Origin: Gammaproteobacteria bacterium UBA7376
Lineage (GTDB): Bacteria; Pseudomonadota; Gammaproteobacteria; Pseudomonadales; Azotimanducaceae
DNA length: 35,378 bases
Direction: 5' to 3'
NCBI GenBank assembly: GCA_002470275.1
Contig: DKNY01000004.1
Coordinates: forward strand, 14,365-49,742
The notes beneath the pieces are model-generated. The model did no database searches and was not told the origin of the DNA. It saw only the letters and a list, made by a program, of their open reading frames with translations. A program made the position numbers and the translations under genes. This document shows, one piece after another, positions 9,330 to 17,918 of this stretch (the stretch's first letter is position 1; every line of letters begins with the position of its first letter).

Positions 9330-9707
9330 GTCTTCTCTCGCAGCATAAACAACCTGGTTGACGGTCAACCTATTTGACGATCTTCAGGCGGGTCAATGGT
9401 CGAATATCAAAAGTGTGATCCAGTCGACTAAATGCGAATGCGCGATTGCTCGAACGGCAGGTCGTGATCTGCAGCACGGGCCCGCAGTCCCTATAACTTT
9501 TACTCGTTTCCCTTATTGGGAATGGGTTAATCTGAGAGGCATCAGGACAAGGCACAACACCAGCGCCGTAACCACGCTCTAAACCGTGACAGAGAAGGCT
9601 CCGCAGTGGGTGCCGATAAAGTGGAAGGTGGCCTCGAGTAGCCCCATCAGGCGGTTTCAAGCCTTGCTCGCAACGTACCGAAGAATGTGTTCAGGAGAAA
9701 TCAGATT
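9330..9707. promoter_or_regulatory. Divergent intergenic region between catabolic operon and aminotransferase
   Basis: These 378 bases hold no convincing gene: open frames here have no ribosome site and no recognisable protein character. The stretch must contain the promoters of the operon reading left from 9329 and of the aminotransferase reading right from 9708. It carries the perfect palindrome at 9356-9370 and a small TTCCC-N5-GGGAA inverted repeat at 9508-9522. No clean -35/-10 pair stands out. Confidence 0.5.
9356..9370. promoter_or_regulatory. Perfect palindrome, candidate operator of the catabolic operon
   Basis: GGTTGAC-G-GTCAACC is a perfect 7+1+7 inverted repeat, ending 27 bases upstream of the ATG at 9329. 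Its size and position suit a dimeric repressor site. The MarR protein encoded in the operon is the obvious candidate, by inference only. Confidence 0.5.
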
Positions 9708-10904
9708 ATGCTAGATCAATTGCAACGCCTTCCCGACGATCCCATCCTGGGCTTGGTTGCCCAGGCTGCTGCCGACCATAACCCTCAAAAGGTGGATCTC
9801 ACCATCGGCATTTACATGGATGAAAATGGCCTTTGTCCGGTCTTCGATGCGGTGCAGCGCGCTCAGCAGCAGCTCGTCGCCGCAGAGTCCACGAAGGCTT
9901 ATTTACCCGCCGTAGGCGATGCAGCCTTCAATCAGGGGATTCAGCAGCTCTTGTTCGGTGAGGACAGTGCGCTCTTGGCCGATGGGCGAGTCAGCAGCAT
10001 CCAAACGCCGGGTGGCTGCGGTGCAGTTCGCATTGGTGCTGAAATTCTGCAGGCCGCCAAGCCAGGGAATCGGGTATGGATTTCTGATCCGACCTGGCCC
10101 GTGCACATTCCGCTGGTGGGGAGCGTTGGGCTGCAGTTTTCGAAATATCGCTACTACGACCCGGCAACGCACGGCGTGAACTTTGAGGCCATGGTCGAGG
10201 ATTTGAAAGGGGTGGCCAGGGGGGAAATCGTGCTGCTCCACGGTTGCTGTCACAACCCGAGTGGGGCTGACCTCACTCTGGCACAGTGGAGTGTGATCGC
10301 AGACATGGCGGAATCTCAGGGTTTTATCCCCTTTATTGATATCGCCTACCAGGGCATGGGAGATGGTCTGGAGGAGGATGCAGCCGGCCTGCGCCTGCTC
10401 GCCCAGCGGCTGCCCGAGATGGTGATCGCTGCATCTTGCTCGAAAAATTTGGGGCTCTATCGTGAGCGAACCGGGGCGGCCGTCTTCCTTTGTCAGCATG
10501 CAGACAATGCTCAGGCCCTCGTGAGCCAAGCCAAGGTGGCCGCACGGAAGGTTTATTCCATGCCCCCTGCTCATGGAGCATTGCTGGCCGGGAAGGTGCT
10601 CTCCACACCGGAGCTCACTGCCCTGTGGCACGAGGAGCTTGCCGGAGTTCGAGCCCGTATCAACGGTCTAAGAGGTGCGCTGAGCGAGACCTTAGGGGCG
10701 GCGACGAACCGCGACTTCAGCTTTATTCAGCGTGAAAAAGGGATGTTTTCCTTCTTGGGATTGAGTCCCGAGCAATGTCAGCGGCTGCGAGCCGAGCACA
10801 GCGTTTATTTGCTGGATTCCTCGAGAATCAATGTGGCCGGGGTCAACGGAGCAAATATCGACAATCTCGCCACTGCCGTCGCGCAAGTCTGTAAGGAAGG
10901 CTAA
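9708..10904 (+). CDS. Class I aminotransferase of the aspartate/aromatic type
   Basis: A 398-aa PLP enzyme that moves amino groups between an aromatic or acidic amino acid and 2-oxoglutarate. Fold-type I markers are in order: GIYMDENG near the start, the PGGCGAVRIGA turn (about 101-111), the SDPTWPVH segment, HNPSGAD with N183, D211 and Y214 in FIDIAYQGMG, and SCSKNLGLYRERTG with the Schiff-base lysine K246. The AspC/TyrB subgroup normally has SxSKN(F/M) followed by GLYxER, which fits closely. ATG 9708 is preferred over a GTG at 9687 because AGGAGA (9693-9698) is placed ten bases ahead of it. It is a single gene, convergent with the S9 peptidase 25 bases away. Aspartate and tyrosine/phenylalanine specificity cannot be separated by eye. 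Confidence 0.92.
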   Translation: MLDQLQRLPDDPILGLVAQAAADHNPQKVDLTIGIYMDENGLCPVFDAVQRAQQQLVAAESTKAYLPAVGDAAFNQGIQQLLFGEDSALLADGRVSSIQTPGGCGAVRIGAEILQAAKPGNRVWISDPTWPVHIPLVGSVGLQFSKYRYYDPATHGVNFEAMVEDLKGVARGEIVLLHGCCHNPSGADLTLAQWSVIADMAESQGFIPFIDIAYQGMGDGLEEDAAGLRLLAQRLPEMVIAASCSKNLGLYRERTGAAVFLCQHADNAQALVSQAKVAARKVYSMPPAHGALLAGKVLSTPELTALWHEELAGVRARINGLRGALSETLGAATNRDFSFIQREKGMFSFLGLSPEQCQRLRAEHSVYLLDSSRINVAGVNGANIDNLATAVAQVCKEG

Positions 10905-10929
10905 TCTGCCGTCCCTGGGCAGGGATGGG

Positions 10930-12876
10930 CTAGTTGCCCGTCTCCGCCAGGTCTGGCTTTAGATTGCTTTCCAAGAAACCCGACAGGGTTCGATAAAAGG
11001 CGACCCGGTTAGGACGTTTTCGGATGGAATGCCCCTCGTCCGGAAACCGCATATAGATCACTTCGTTGCCGTTAGCACGAACCGCCCTGACGATGCGGTC
11101 CGATTCGGTGACCGGGTCCCGAGGATCGTTTGCCCCGTGTGAGACCAGCATCGGTACATTGATGCGGTTGGCCGTGTTTATAGGCGAGTTCTTGGCATAG
11201 AAGTTTTGCCAGCGTTCCTCGCGAATATCCCCATACTCAATTCGGTCCGAAGCCTTGAGACCTGGCGAAGCCTCCTCCAAGGCGCGAACCCAATCTGATA
11301 CCCCAACGATGGAGACTCCTGCATCGAAAAGACCTGGATAGCTACCGAGTACCGCATTCACCATGTAGCCACCATAGGAACCGCCCATGACGGCGATGCG
11401 ATCCGTATCAAGCCCCTGTCCCCGGCTCAAAAACGCGACCGTATCCACCAGGTCGCGTACCGAGTCCAGGCGCTTTTCCTGGTTGTCCAGGCGTGCATAG
11501 GTTTTGCCGAAGCCGGTAGAGCCTCGCACGTTGACCGCGAATACCGCGATGCCGTTATTAACCAAGTACTGCTCAACCGAGCGAAAGCTCGGACGGCTTT
11601 GGGCAGTGGGGCCGCCGTGTACCTGGACGACAACCGGGGGCTTCGCGCCGAAGGTTTCCTTGTTGGGCCGGTAGAGGAGCCCCTGCAATTCGACGCCATC
11701 CCTCGCCGGATAACGGAGCGAGGTGGGCGTGACAAAGGTGCTGGAATCTAGTCCGCCAAGGGAGGCCGCCACGGTCTGGCGTAAGGTGGAAGTGTCGAGG
11801 TTCCAGAGAAAGACGTCGCCTGGGGTGGCGGGCCCGGAAACCCGCACGGCGGCAAGCGGAGCCGTGCGCGCAAGGCTGATGTCGTATACCCCTGGAATGA
11901 CCTCTGGCGTATCCAGCGGGCTGCCGCTGCTGCGATCCATTCCGTGTAGGACCGAATAGCCCTCCTCGTTGGTCGTCCAGAGCAGATAGCGTCCATCTCC
12001 GGACAGGCTGACGTTGGAAACATCATGATTTGGGGTTTCCAGGTAGGTCAGTGTTTTATCTGCCAGGGTGTAGAGGGCCAGTCCGTTAAATTCTCGATCC
12101 ACGTTTGTGGAGAGAAAGAAGCCGCTGCCGTCTGGGAGCCACTCAAATTGAGAGTAGTCGGCGGCGATCTCAGGCTGAAATAGGGGGGCCATCTCGCCGG
12201 TATCGATATTGAGCAGGTGTACGTCATTGGCATCTTCACCGCGCACCTCAGAAACCAGCACCAAGTTACCGTAAGGCTGCCAGGCTGAAGGGAAAAAGCC
12301 GAAGGTGCCCTCATAAACGCGTCGCGTATCTCCGCTGGCGACTTCGGTAACATAGATATCAAAGTCTCGCCCGTTGCGCTCCGTAGAGGAAAATAGGATA
12401 CGGTCGCCGCTTGATGAGAACATACCAAAGACTCGGAAGGCCTCGGAGAGCGGCAGCAACAGCCGCTCGCTACTGCCGTCGGCCGACAGCAGATAGTAGC
12501 CCTCACGTTCATTGCCCTCGGCATCGCGACCTACGAGCAGATGCTCACCATCGGGTGCCCAAGCAAAGAAGGTAATACCACTGCCAAAGGTCAGCTGCCG
12601 AGGAAATGTGCCCTCGCGGTCAATGGTCCAGAGCTGAGGCTCACCGCTGACCGACCAGCTGAAGGCCAGGGTGCCGCCGTCTGGAGAGAGTCGGGCGGCG
12701 CCAGCGCCCTCGGCCAAGAGATAGCGAACGATGTCCGCTGGTTGCTCCCCAGCAAGGCCTACCGTGACGGGCGCAGTAACCGGTATGTCTGCGGGGTTAT
12801 CCCAAGCTGGAGGTGTCTCAGCCCAGGCGGAAGCAAGGACTATCGCTGAGCAGACGGTAAGCAGGGGCTTCAGCAT
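10930..12876 (-). CDS. Secreted S9-family prolyl oligopeptidase-like peptidase
   Basis: A 648-aa serine peptidase with a signal peptide (MLKPLLTVCSAIVLASAWA, cleavage after about A19), hence periplasmic or secreted. Residues of roughly 50-370 form a WD40/TolB-like beta-propeller with repeats such as ARLSPDGGTLAFSW, FAWAPDGEHLLVG and VSLSGDGRYLLWTT. The C-terminal alpha/beta hydrolase domain begins near VVVQVHGGP and contains the catalytic triad: S500 in GGSYGG, D584 in GANDPRDPV and H616 in PDEGHS. Length and layout match S9C acylaminoacyl-peptidases and dipeptidyl peptidases. GGAG lies six bases before the ATG. It probably takes part in peptide nutrient use and has no clear link to the surrounding dioxygenases. 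Confidence 0.94.
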   Translation of the reverse strand: MLKPLLTVCSAIVLASAWAETPPAWDNPADIPVTAPVTVGLAGEQPADIVRYLLAEGAGAARLSPDGGTLAFSWSVSGEPQLWTIDREGTFPRQLTFGSGITFFAWAPDGEHLLVGRDAEGNEREGYYLLSADGSSERLLLPLSEAFRVFGMFSSSGDRILFSSTERNGRDFDIYVTEVASGDTRRVYEGTFGFFPSAWQPYGNLVLVSEVRGEDANDVHLLNIDTGEMAPLFQPEIAADYSQFEWLPDGSGFFLSTNVDREFNGLALYTLADKTLTYLETPNHDVSNVSLSGDGRYLLWTTNEEGYSVLHGMDRSSGSPLDTPEVIPGVYDISLARTAPLAAVRVSGPATPGDVFLWNLDTSTLRQTVAASLGGLDSSTFVTPTSLRYPARDGVELQGLLYRPNKETFGAKPPVVVQVHGGPTAQSRPSFRSVEQYLVNNGIAVFAVNVRGSTGFGKTYARLDNQEKRLDSVRDLVDTVAFLSRGQGLDTDRIAVMGGSYGGYMVNAVLGSYPGLFDAGVSIVGVSDWVRALEEASPGLKASDRIEYGDIREERWQNFYAKNSPINTANRINVPMLVSHGANDPRDPVTESDRIVRAVRANGNEVIYMRFPDEGHSIRKRPNRVAFYRTLSGFLESNLKPDLAETGN

Positions 12877-13005
12877 AATTAACTCCGAACGTGATTGTTA
12901 TAATTAGACAGCATCATCTCGCGCCATGACGGTGTAGAGCAAGTCCGAAAAAATCTACAACAATAAAGTTAAGCTCTATATCGTTCCGATGTGGGCGCTG
13001 GACGC

Positions 13006-13257
13006 CTAGAGCGCCAGAAAGATATCTAAGCCCGTCGCGGCCAGGATCAGGCGCAAAATCAGCTTTGATCGCTTGTCCAAATCTTCATAGGCAGCCTGTA
13101 GCTTTTCGATCTCCTCTCGTGCGTTTTCGCCGCCCTCACGCAGCATCTCCCGACTGGCGGCCATGGCCGCGGCGGTTGTGACTCCCGCAGAGGAGACCCC
13201 GAGCATTTTGAGGAATCGCCGCCTGGCCAAGAGATGATTGTCCTTCGCTGCTTTCAT
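13006..13257 (-). CDS. Small protein with a Tat signal, function unknown
   Basis: An 83-aa protein. Residues 12-17 (RRRFLK), followed by the small hydrophobic stretch MLGVSSAGVTTAAAMAA, form a twin-arginine signal. The remainder is a charged helix likely to be a coiled coil (about residues 38-64) ending in a hydrophobic tail (KLILRLILAATGLDIFLAL). No cofactor-binding domain is visible, which is unusual for a Tat substrate. It might be a small subunit that carries a partner through Tat or anchors it in the membrane. CTGGAG lies about seven bases before the ATG at 13257. It follows the PhyH gene by 16 bases on the same strand, so the two are probably co-transcribed. The open frame continues upstream, but that part overlaps PhyH out of frame and looks non-coding. 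Confidence 0.7.
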   Translation of the reverse strand: MKAAKDNHLLARRRFLKMLGVSSAGVTTAAAMAASREMLREGGENAREEIEKLQAAYEDLDKRSKLILRLILAATGLDIFLAL

Positions 13258-13273
13258 GCTTCGCTCCAGAGGT

Positions 13274-14434
13274 TCAAATCGAAAGGTCCCATAGGTTGTA
13301 GTCTTTGACGATCCGCTGCCAATTGGCCTCGTTGAACCGGACGGCCTCTTGGTGCGCTGCCATGGGACGATAGCGGAAGGGCGTTTCATGGGGATAGTAT
13401 TGGTGGCGCGCGTCAATGGCGATACCGATCACCTCTGATCGTCGGTGAATCCGCTCCTCGTCGTAGCAAATGGATCCGGCCTCACCCAGGGCGCCTGAGG
13501 CCCCTAGCACTGAGGCTCGGCGATGAAAGCCGAAAGTGAGAGAAATGCGCAAATCCTCTGAGGTATTAGCGAAGGATGCGTGCAACGCCTGGCGGTTGAC
13601 GATGGTGACGTCGCCCGCACGGCAAAAGAGCGGGACGGCCTGGGGTAGCTGATCAGAACCGCCATTGGCTGCCACCCTCTCCCTAATGTCGATCTTGCCG
13701 AGCTTATGGGTTCCCGGCGTTACCCAAAGCGAGCTGCTGGCCGAAGTGTCGTATAGCTGGACCTGGAAGTTGAAGCCGTGAATCCCCTCATCCCAATCCC
13801 TGTTGTTCCAGTGGGTAACCCCGTCTTGATGCCAAGAAACCGATGCACCGACCCCGGGCTGTTTGATAAAGGTGGCGTCGTTAAAGGGAACGAAGTCATC
13901 TCCATTGATCGACGCCGCGGTGGCTAGCAGGGCGGGATGACCATAGAGGCGCAGGCCGGATGCCATGGTTTGGCACATACCGGACATAATAAAGACCACC
14001 TTGCCAGTGTCCCTCATCGAGGGCCTGGGTTGATGCATCTGGGTGGGGTGCCGGCCGTTCAGAGCCTGGGTCCCCCCCCAGGGGTCAGACAGGGGTCTGA
14101 CCAGGGAATACACGGGTTTCGCAAATCCCTGACCAAAGGCCGGGCGGCCCTGTCGATCTACCGTGGCACCGTTATCTACAGGCGCCTGTTCGAGTAACTG
14201 CGCCATCTCTTCACGCAGCTCGGTAATCTCTTGTTCAGCAATAAGGTTTTCAAAGACATAGAAGCCCGTACGCCAGTAGGCTTCAAAGATATGGGCGGCC
14301 AACTGGCCATCTTCCCCAAACTCAATAGGCCCTCGGTTGCCCAATGCCAGGGCACGCTGAACACCCTGGGCCGCATAGTGCGTCATACTTTGAGCATGCT
14401 CTTCAGCACTCAGCGGTATCCCTGGTTTTTCCAT
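13274..14434 (-). CDS. Phytanoyl-CoA dioxygenase (PhyH) family Fe(II)/2-oxoglutarate oxygenase, copy 1
   Basis: A 386-aa double-stranded beta-helix oxygenase that would hydroxylate a substrate while decarboxylating 2-oxoglutarate. The iron triad is visible: H202 and D204 in WHQDGVTHWN and the distal H285 in QALHASFANTSEDLR, with R296 likely binding 2-oxoglutarate. WVTPGTHKLG is the usual PhyH turn. ATG 14434 is chosen because GGAAGAGAG lies about eight bases upstream; a GTG at 14458 is possible. It is divergent from a second PhyH gene (137-base gap) and is followed by the small Tat protein. It is longer than bacterial ectoine hydroxylases (about 300 aa). The substrate is unknown; PhyH relatives in marine bacteria act on lipids, osmolytes or natural products. 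Confidence 0.9.
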   Translation of the reverse strand: MEKPGIPLSAEEHAQSMTHYAAQGVQRALALGNRGPIEFGEDGQLAAHIFEAYWRTGFYVFENLIAEQEITELREEMAQLLEQAPVDNGATVDRQGRPAFGQGFAKPVYSLVRPLSDPWGGTQALNGRHPTQMHQPRPSMRDTGKVVFIMSGMCQTMASGLRLYGHPALLATAASINGDDFVPFNDATFIKQPGVGASVSWHQDGVTHWNNRDWDEGIHGFNFQVQLYDTSASSSLWVTPGTHKLGKIDIRERVAANGGSDQLPQAVPLFCRAGDVTIVNRQALHASFANTSEDLRISLTFGFHRRASVLGASGALGEAGSICYDEERIHRRSEVIGIAIDARHQYYPHETPFRYRPMAAHQEAVRFNEANWQRIVKDYNLWDLSI

Positions 14435-14571
14435 TGCTGATACTCTCTTCCCGTCCACCAGGATAGTTTTACCATGATTTTGGGGGTGTTTCGCGTCGTC
14501 TCCGGCTCAGGATGTTGAAAGTGAAATACCTGTCGGGCACGTTGCATGAAACCGAACCTACCGAGGGCGTG

Positions 14572-15624
14572 ATGGATAGGGAGATCGAACGTTATTTGCC
14601 TGCGGCGGGCATTCAAAGTATCCCAGAGGAGTTAGGACGACCAGAACCTACGAATCGAACGCCTCAAGAGGTCAGCGAACGGTATGCGTTCACCACAGCG
14701 GCCACTAAAATCTGGTGTGCTGCGGATACCGAATCAGGGCGGCGACAGGCATTGGAGGCCTATAGGGCGACGCCTGATGCACAGCCTGCGGTGGTGCAGA
14801 GGGTGTTGGCGTTCCTTCAAGGTGCGGGAGCTAGAAGGCCAACGCATGAAATTGAAGATGCCATGGCCTCGCTGGGTCTCGCTCATCCAGACAATGAGCT
14901 GCTTTCTGCAGAGGAGCGAGCGTCTCTGGACAGGGACGGTTATTTGAACCTGGGGGTCCTCCTGAGCCAAGAGCGGCTGATGCAAATGCGTGCCCGCTAC
15001 GATGAGGCGGTTGTGGCCGAGGGTGCGGACGCTCAGCATACGAAGGGCATAGCGCGCATTGCGGATACGGTGATCATGCCCATGAATCGAGATGGGCTCT
15101 TGGACGAAATCTTTATGCACCCCAGGCTGCTGGCAGCGGTGCGTCACATTCTCGGTGTTCACATCAAGTTCTGCGGCTCAAACTATCATTGCCCGCTGCC
15201 TGGCTACGGGCATCAGCCAATACATGCTGACTTTGTCTGGGGAGTCGTCACGCCGATGGTGGTCAATGCTGTTTGGATGATCGATGCATTTACCGAGGAA
15301 AACGGTGCTACGCGCGTGGTGCCTGGGAGCCATGCTTGGGGTGTTCATCCAGCCGGCCATGCGGTCGACGGGAAACCACTGGATTGTGAAGCGGAGTTCC
15401 CTGGCCAGCGCCTGGTCACGGGGGACGCCGGAAGCTGCATTGTGTACAACGCGCATCTATGGCACGGGGGCACGCAAAATCGAAGCAATAGATTACGGCG
15501 CGCCCAGCATGCCTTTTTCACACGGGCCAACTTCATTCAGTCTGCAGACGTACCGGTTGCCATCGACAGCGCGGTTCAAGCGCGCTTGAGCCCTGAGCAG
15601 AGAGCCCTTCTAGATATTGCCTAG
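14572..15624 (+). CDS. Phytanoyl-CoA dioxygenase (PhyH) family oxygenase, copy 2
   Basis: This protein has 350 aa from ATG 14572. Iron ligands are H218 and D220 (HQPIHADFVWG) and H298 (AHLWHGGTQNRS). R309/R310 just after may bind 2-oxoglutarate, and the ENGATRVVPGSHAWG turn is classic for the family. The N-terminal 110 residues are a helical extension (SERYAFTTAATKIWCAAD and onward) not needed for catalysis, possibly a substrate or partner domain. The start is uncertain: GAGGG precedes 14572 by four to five bases, while the frame is open back to an ATG at 14512 that has no ribosome site. The alkylsulfatase-like metallo-beta-lactamase gene follows after 94 bases on the same strand, which suggests linked functions. 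It is not close in sequence to copies 1, 3 and 4. Confidence 0.88.
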   Translation: MDREIERYLPAAGIQSIPEELGRPEPTNRTPQEVSERYAFTTAATKIWCAADTESGRRQALEAYRATPDAQPAVVQRVLAFLQGAGARRPTHEIEDAMASLGLAHPDNELLSAEERASLDRDGYLNLGVLLSQERLMQMRARYDEAVVAEGADAQHTKGIARIADTVIMPMNRDGLLDEIFMHPRLLAAVRHILGVHIKFCGSNYHCPLPGYGHQPIHADFVWGVVTPMVVNAVWMIDAFTEENGATRVVPGSHAWGVHPAGHAVDGKPLDCEAEFPGQRLVTGDAGSCIVYNAHLWHGGTQNRSNRLRRAQHAFFTRANFIQSADVPVAIDSAVQARLSPEQRALLDIA

Positions 15625-15677
15625 TGGGCCAACTTCAGGGAGATATTCGGGTATTCTTTGGCGCTGAAAAAGGACCT

Positions 15678-15699
15678 CCACTGGAACATTGACCAGTGG
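15678..15699. repeat. Inverted repeat in the leader of the metallo-beta-lactamase gene
   Basis: CCACTGG (15678-15684), an 8-base spacer and CCAGTGG (15693-15699) form a perfect 7-base inverted repeat just ahead of the ribosome site AGAGGGAG. It could be an operator or a 5'-leader hairpin. No regulator can be assigned. Confidence 0.4.
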
Positions 15700-15718
15700 C
15701 GAAAAGAGGGAGTGCGAG

Positions 15719-17014
15719 ATGGCAAATTTACTGAGCATAAGCAGCGACTTGATCGATGGGAGGGTGAGTCCTGCAGAAATTGGCCCAGTGAATCGCATCA
15801 ACTTTCAGCTCTCAGAGATTGCAGACAACATTGCCATGGTTGAGGCGTTTTCCCATTCCGTCCTGTTCCGTACCGGCGACGGCTTGATCGCTTTCGATAC
15901 CAGCAATTTACCGGGGTCTCATCGTGTCGTTAAGGCCATTCGCGATTGGTCAAAGGACCCGTTCCATAGCTTGGTTTATACCCATGGGCACATTGACCAT
16001 GTAGGCGGTTGCGGGACTTTTTTGCAGGATGCCGAGGCGCGCAAATACCCCCGGCCCAATATCGTGGGCCATGAAAACATCGGCGCCCGATTTGACCGCT
16101 ATGACCACACCAATGGCTATAACGTGGCGATCAACGCGCGGCAGTTTGGTTCGGTCACTCGGCGAGGCTATGAGTTGGGCGATGAAGCCGAGCGCTTCTT
16201 GCCCTCGAGTTCACCCAAGCCAGATGTGACCTACCGCCAACAGATGAATCTAGAGATTGGCGGCATGGACATCCATCTTATCCACGCTCGTGGCGAAACT
16301 GACGACCATACCTGGGCCTGGATACCGGAGCATAAGGCGATTTGCGCCGGGGACTTTCTGATTTGGGCATTCCCCAACGCGGGCAATCCGCAAAAGGTTC
16401 AGCGCTACCCGGCAGAATGGGCGGCGGCCATGCGCGCCATGGCGGCTAAGGAACCGGAGCTGCTGTTGCCCGCCCATGGTCTGCCCATTGAGGGCAAGGC
16501 GCGTATCAAGGGCGTGCTCACTGATGTGGCTGATGCCCTGGAATTTTTGGTCCGCGAGACCGTCACGCGTATGAATGCCGGTGCCCGCCTGGATGAAATC
16601 GTGCACGAGGTGAAGCTTGATCCCGCCGTGCTGGAAAAGCCCTTCATGCAGCCCACCTATGATGAGCCTGAGTTCGTGGTGCGTAACATTTGGCGTCTAT
16701 ACGGCGGCTGGTACGATGGTAACCCGGCCAATCTCAAACCGGCCAAGGACGCGCATTTGAGCCGAGAGCTGGCGGTTTTGGCGGGTGGCGCGGATAAACT
16801 TGCCGAGCGGGCGCTCGCGCTAGCGGAAGAGGATCCCCGCCTGGCCTGTCACTTGGTCGAATTTGCAGTGCAGGCCGAGCCGGAGAGTCGGCGCGTGCAC
16901 GAGATTCGAGCCAAGGTCTATCAGCATCGGCGAGGAATCGAGACGTCGCTTATGGCCAAGGGCATCTTCGGCACCGCAGCGAATGAATCCAAGGCGATAA
17001 TCGAAGAGGAGTAG
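15719..17014 (+). CDS. Metallo-beta-lactamase-fold hydrolase of the alkylsulfatase (SdsA/BDS1-like) type
   Basis: A 431-aa zinc hydrolase. The motif THGHIDHVGG supplies H89, H91, D93 and H94. Further likely ligands are in GHEN (H118), ARGETDDHTW and AGDF (D212). The C-terminal part around VRNIWRLYGGWYDGNPANLK and the helical repeat-like segment EDPRLACHLVEFAVQAEPES match the dimerisation region of secondary and primary alkylsulfatases. The separate C-terminal SCP2-like domain of full SdsA (about 650 aa) is missing. No signal peptide is seen, so it is probably cytoplasmic. ATG 15719 is supported by AGAGGGAG six bases upstream. Standing next to a 2-oxoglutarate dioxygenase gene, it could act on sulfate esters or a related ester or CoA intermediate; the true substrate is not known. 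Confidence 0.85.
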   Translation: MANLLSISSDLIDGRVSPAEIGPVNRINFQLSEIADNIAMVEAFSHSVLFRTGDGLIAFDTSNLPGSHRVVKAIRDWSKDPFHSLVYTHGHIDHVGGCGTFLQDAEARKYPRPNIVGHENIGARFDRYDHTNGYNVAINARQFGSVTRRGYELGDEAERFLPSSSPKPDVTYRQQMNLEIGGMDIHLIHARGETDDHTWAWIPEHKAICAGDFLIWAFPNAGNPQKVQRYPAEWAAAMRAMAAKEPELLLPAHGLPIEGKARIKGVLTDVADALEFLVRETVTRMNAGARLDEIVHEVKLDPAVLEKPFMQPTYDEPEFVVRNIWRLYGGWYDGNPANLKPAKDAHLSRELAVLAGGADKLAERALALAEEDPRLACHLVEFAVQAEPESRRVHEIRAKVYQHRRGIETSLMAKGIFGTAANESKAIIEEE

Positions 17015-17064
17015 CGGGCGCAGCCGTTGAGTAAGGCCCGCACCCGCTTAGCTAGGTCCGGTCT

Positions 17065-17802
17065 CTAATCGAACATCGCGGCAGTATCCACCGCTAGTTG
17101 AGATGAGATCGCGGTGCGAGACACGCTTCTCATACCGGCTGCCTGAGCGCGAAACTCGGCAACCATATCCGAGGCATTGATCGCCTTGAATTGGGTAACC
17201 AGCGTTGCCATGGACGGGAAACCCATCCAGATCACGTGGGTCTCGCCGTTCTCACCCCCAGCAATAATCTCGCGCAGGCCGTAGGAGGAGGGCGCAAGGT
17301 CAGCTTGCTTCAGTTCCGCCATCAGAGCTTTCCACGACGATGCATAGGCTGCAGCGTCGGTGACCGTGAGGTAGTAAACGTAGAAGACTTTGTTCACGCC
17401 TAGAGTTTCGTTTGGAATAACCTCGACCACAGGCGCCATCAGGGTGCTCGCAACAACCTCGTTACCCAACTCGCGCATGCTATTGAAGAAGTCCACATGG
17501 GGGCCCGAGGCAGTGATTACATCGGCTGGTGGCATGGCCTCAGCGTTGGGGTAGTAGTAGTCGATGGCTGCCGTAGCGCCATTGCCGCTATTGGCGTTGA
17601 AAGAATAAAGGCCCATACCTACGCCGCGCTTTGCCAGCGCGCCGGACTGCAGGAATTTAGCGGCTGCCATCAGGGTTTCAGGTACGTTATCGGACTTGAT
17701 CGTTTGGGTTAGCACATAGCCGATGGGCGGTTCTTCGTGGTGGCCGGCAAAGCCGTAAAGGGGCGCCAAGAACAGCGTTAAGCTCGCAAGTATTCTTTTC
17801 AT
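17065..17802 (-). CDS. Secreted two-domain protein of unknown function (member 2 of a local family)
   Basis: A 245-aa protein with a Sec signal peptide (MKRILASLTLFLAPLYGFA) and a predicted mature start Gly-His-His. No named family is recognised. Two alpha/beta units can be traced, GYVLTQTIKSDNVPETLMAAAKFL and VFYVYYLTVTDAAAYASSWKALM. They have the strand-helix pattern of the protein at 3181, so I place it in the same architectural group on pattern rather than on strong identity. It has no cysteines in the mature part, unlike members 1, 3 and 4. AGAGGA stands six bases before the ATG. It converges on the metallo-beta-lactamase gene (50 bases between stops) and lies upstream, in the same direction, of nothing obvious. 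Confidence 0.75.
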   Translation of the reverse strand: MKRILASLTLFLAPLYGFAGHHEEPPIGYVLTQTIKSDNVPETLMAAAKFLQSGALAKRGVGMGLYSFNANSGNGATAAIDYYYPNAEAMPPADVITASGPHVDFFNSMRELGNEVVASTLMAPVVEVIPNETLGVNKVFYVYYLTVTDAAAYASSWKALMAELKQADLAPSSYGLREIIAGGENGETHVIWMGFPSMATLVTQFKAINASDMVAEFRAQAAGMRSVSRTAISSQLAVDTAAMFD

Positions 17803-17918
17803 GAATTTCCTCTCTCGTTGTTTTTGTTAAAAGGTCTCAAGCGATAAGACCAAGGGGAAGATAGCAAGATTAGCGCGTCTTGGTGATGCTGATTGCCAGG
17901 TTCGCTAGCTGCTGGGGG

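Noticed and set aside
9330..9368. TTG start for the carboxymuconolactone-decarboxylase-like gene
   Set aside because: It lies within the palindrome and has no ribosome site, while the ATG at 9329 has AGAGAAG upstream.
9903..10631. 242-codon open frame opposite the aminotransferase
   Set aside because: It mirrors a well-conserved enzyme gene and has no ribosome site or recognisable domain.
10907..10931. GC-rich hairpin between the aminotransferase and S9 peptidase genes
   Set aside because: The stem is short and imperfect, and there is no T-run on either strand.
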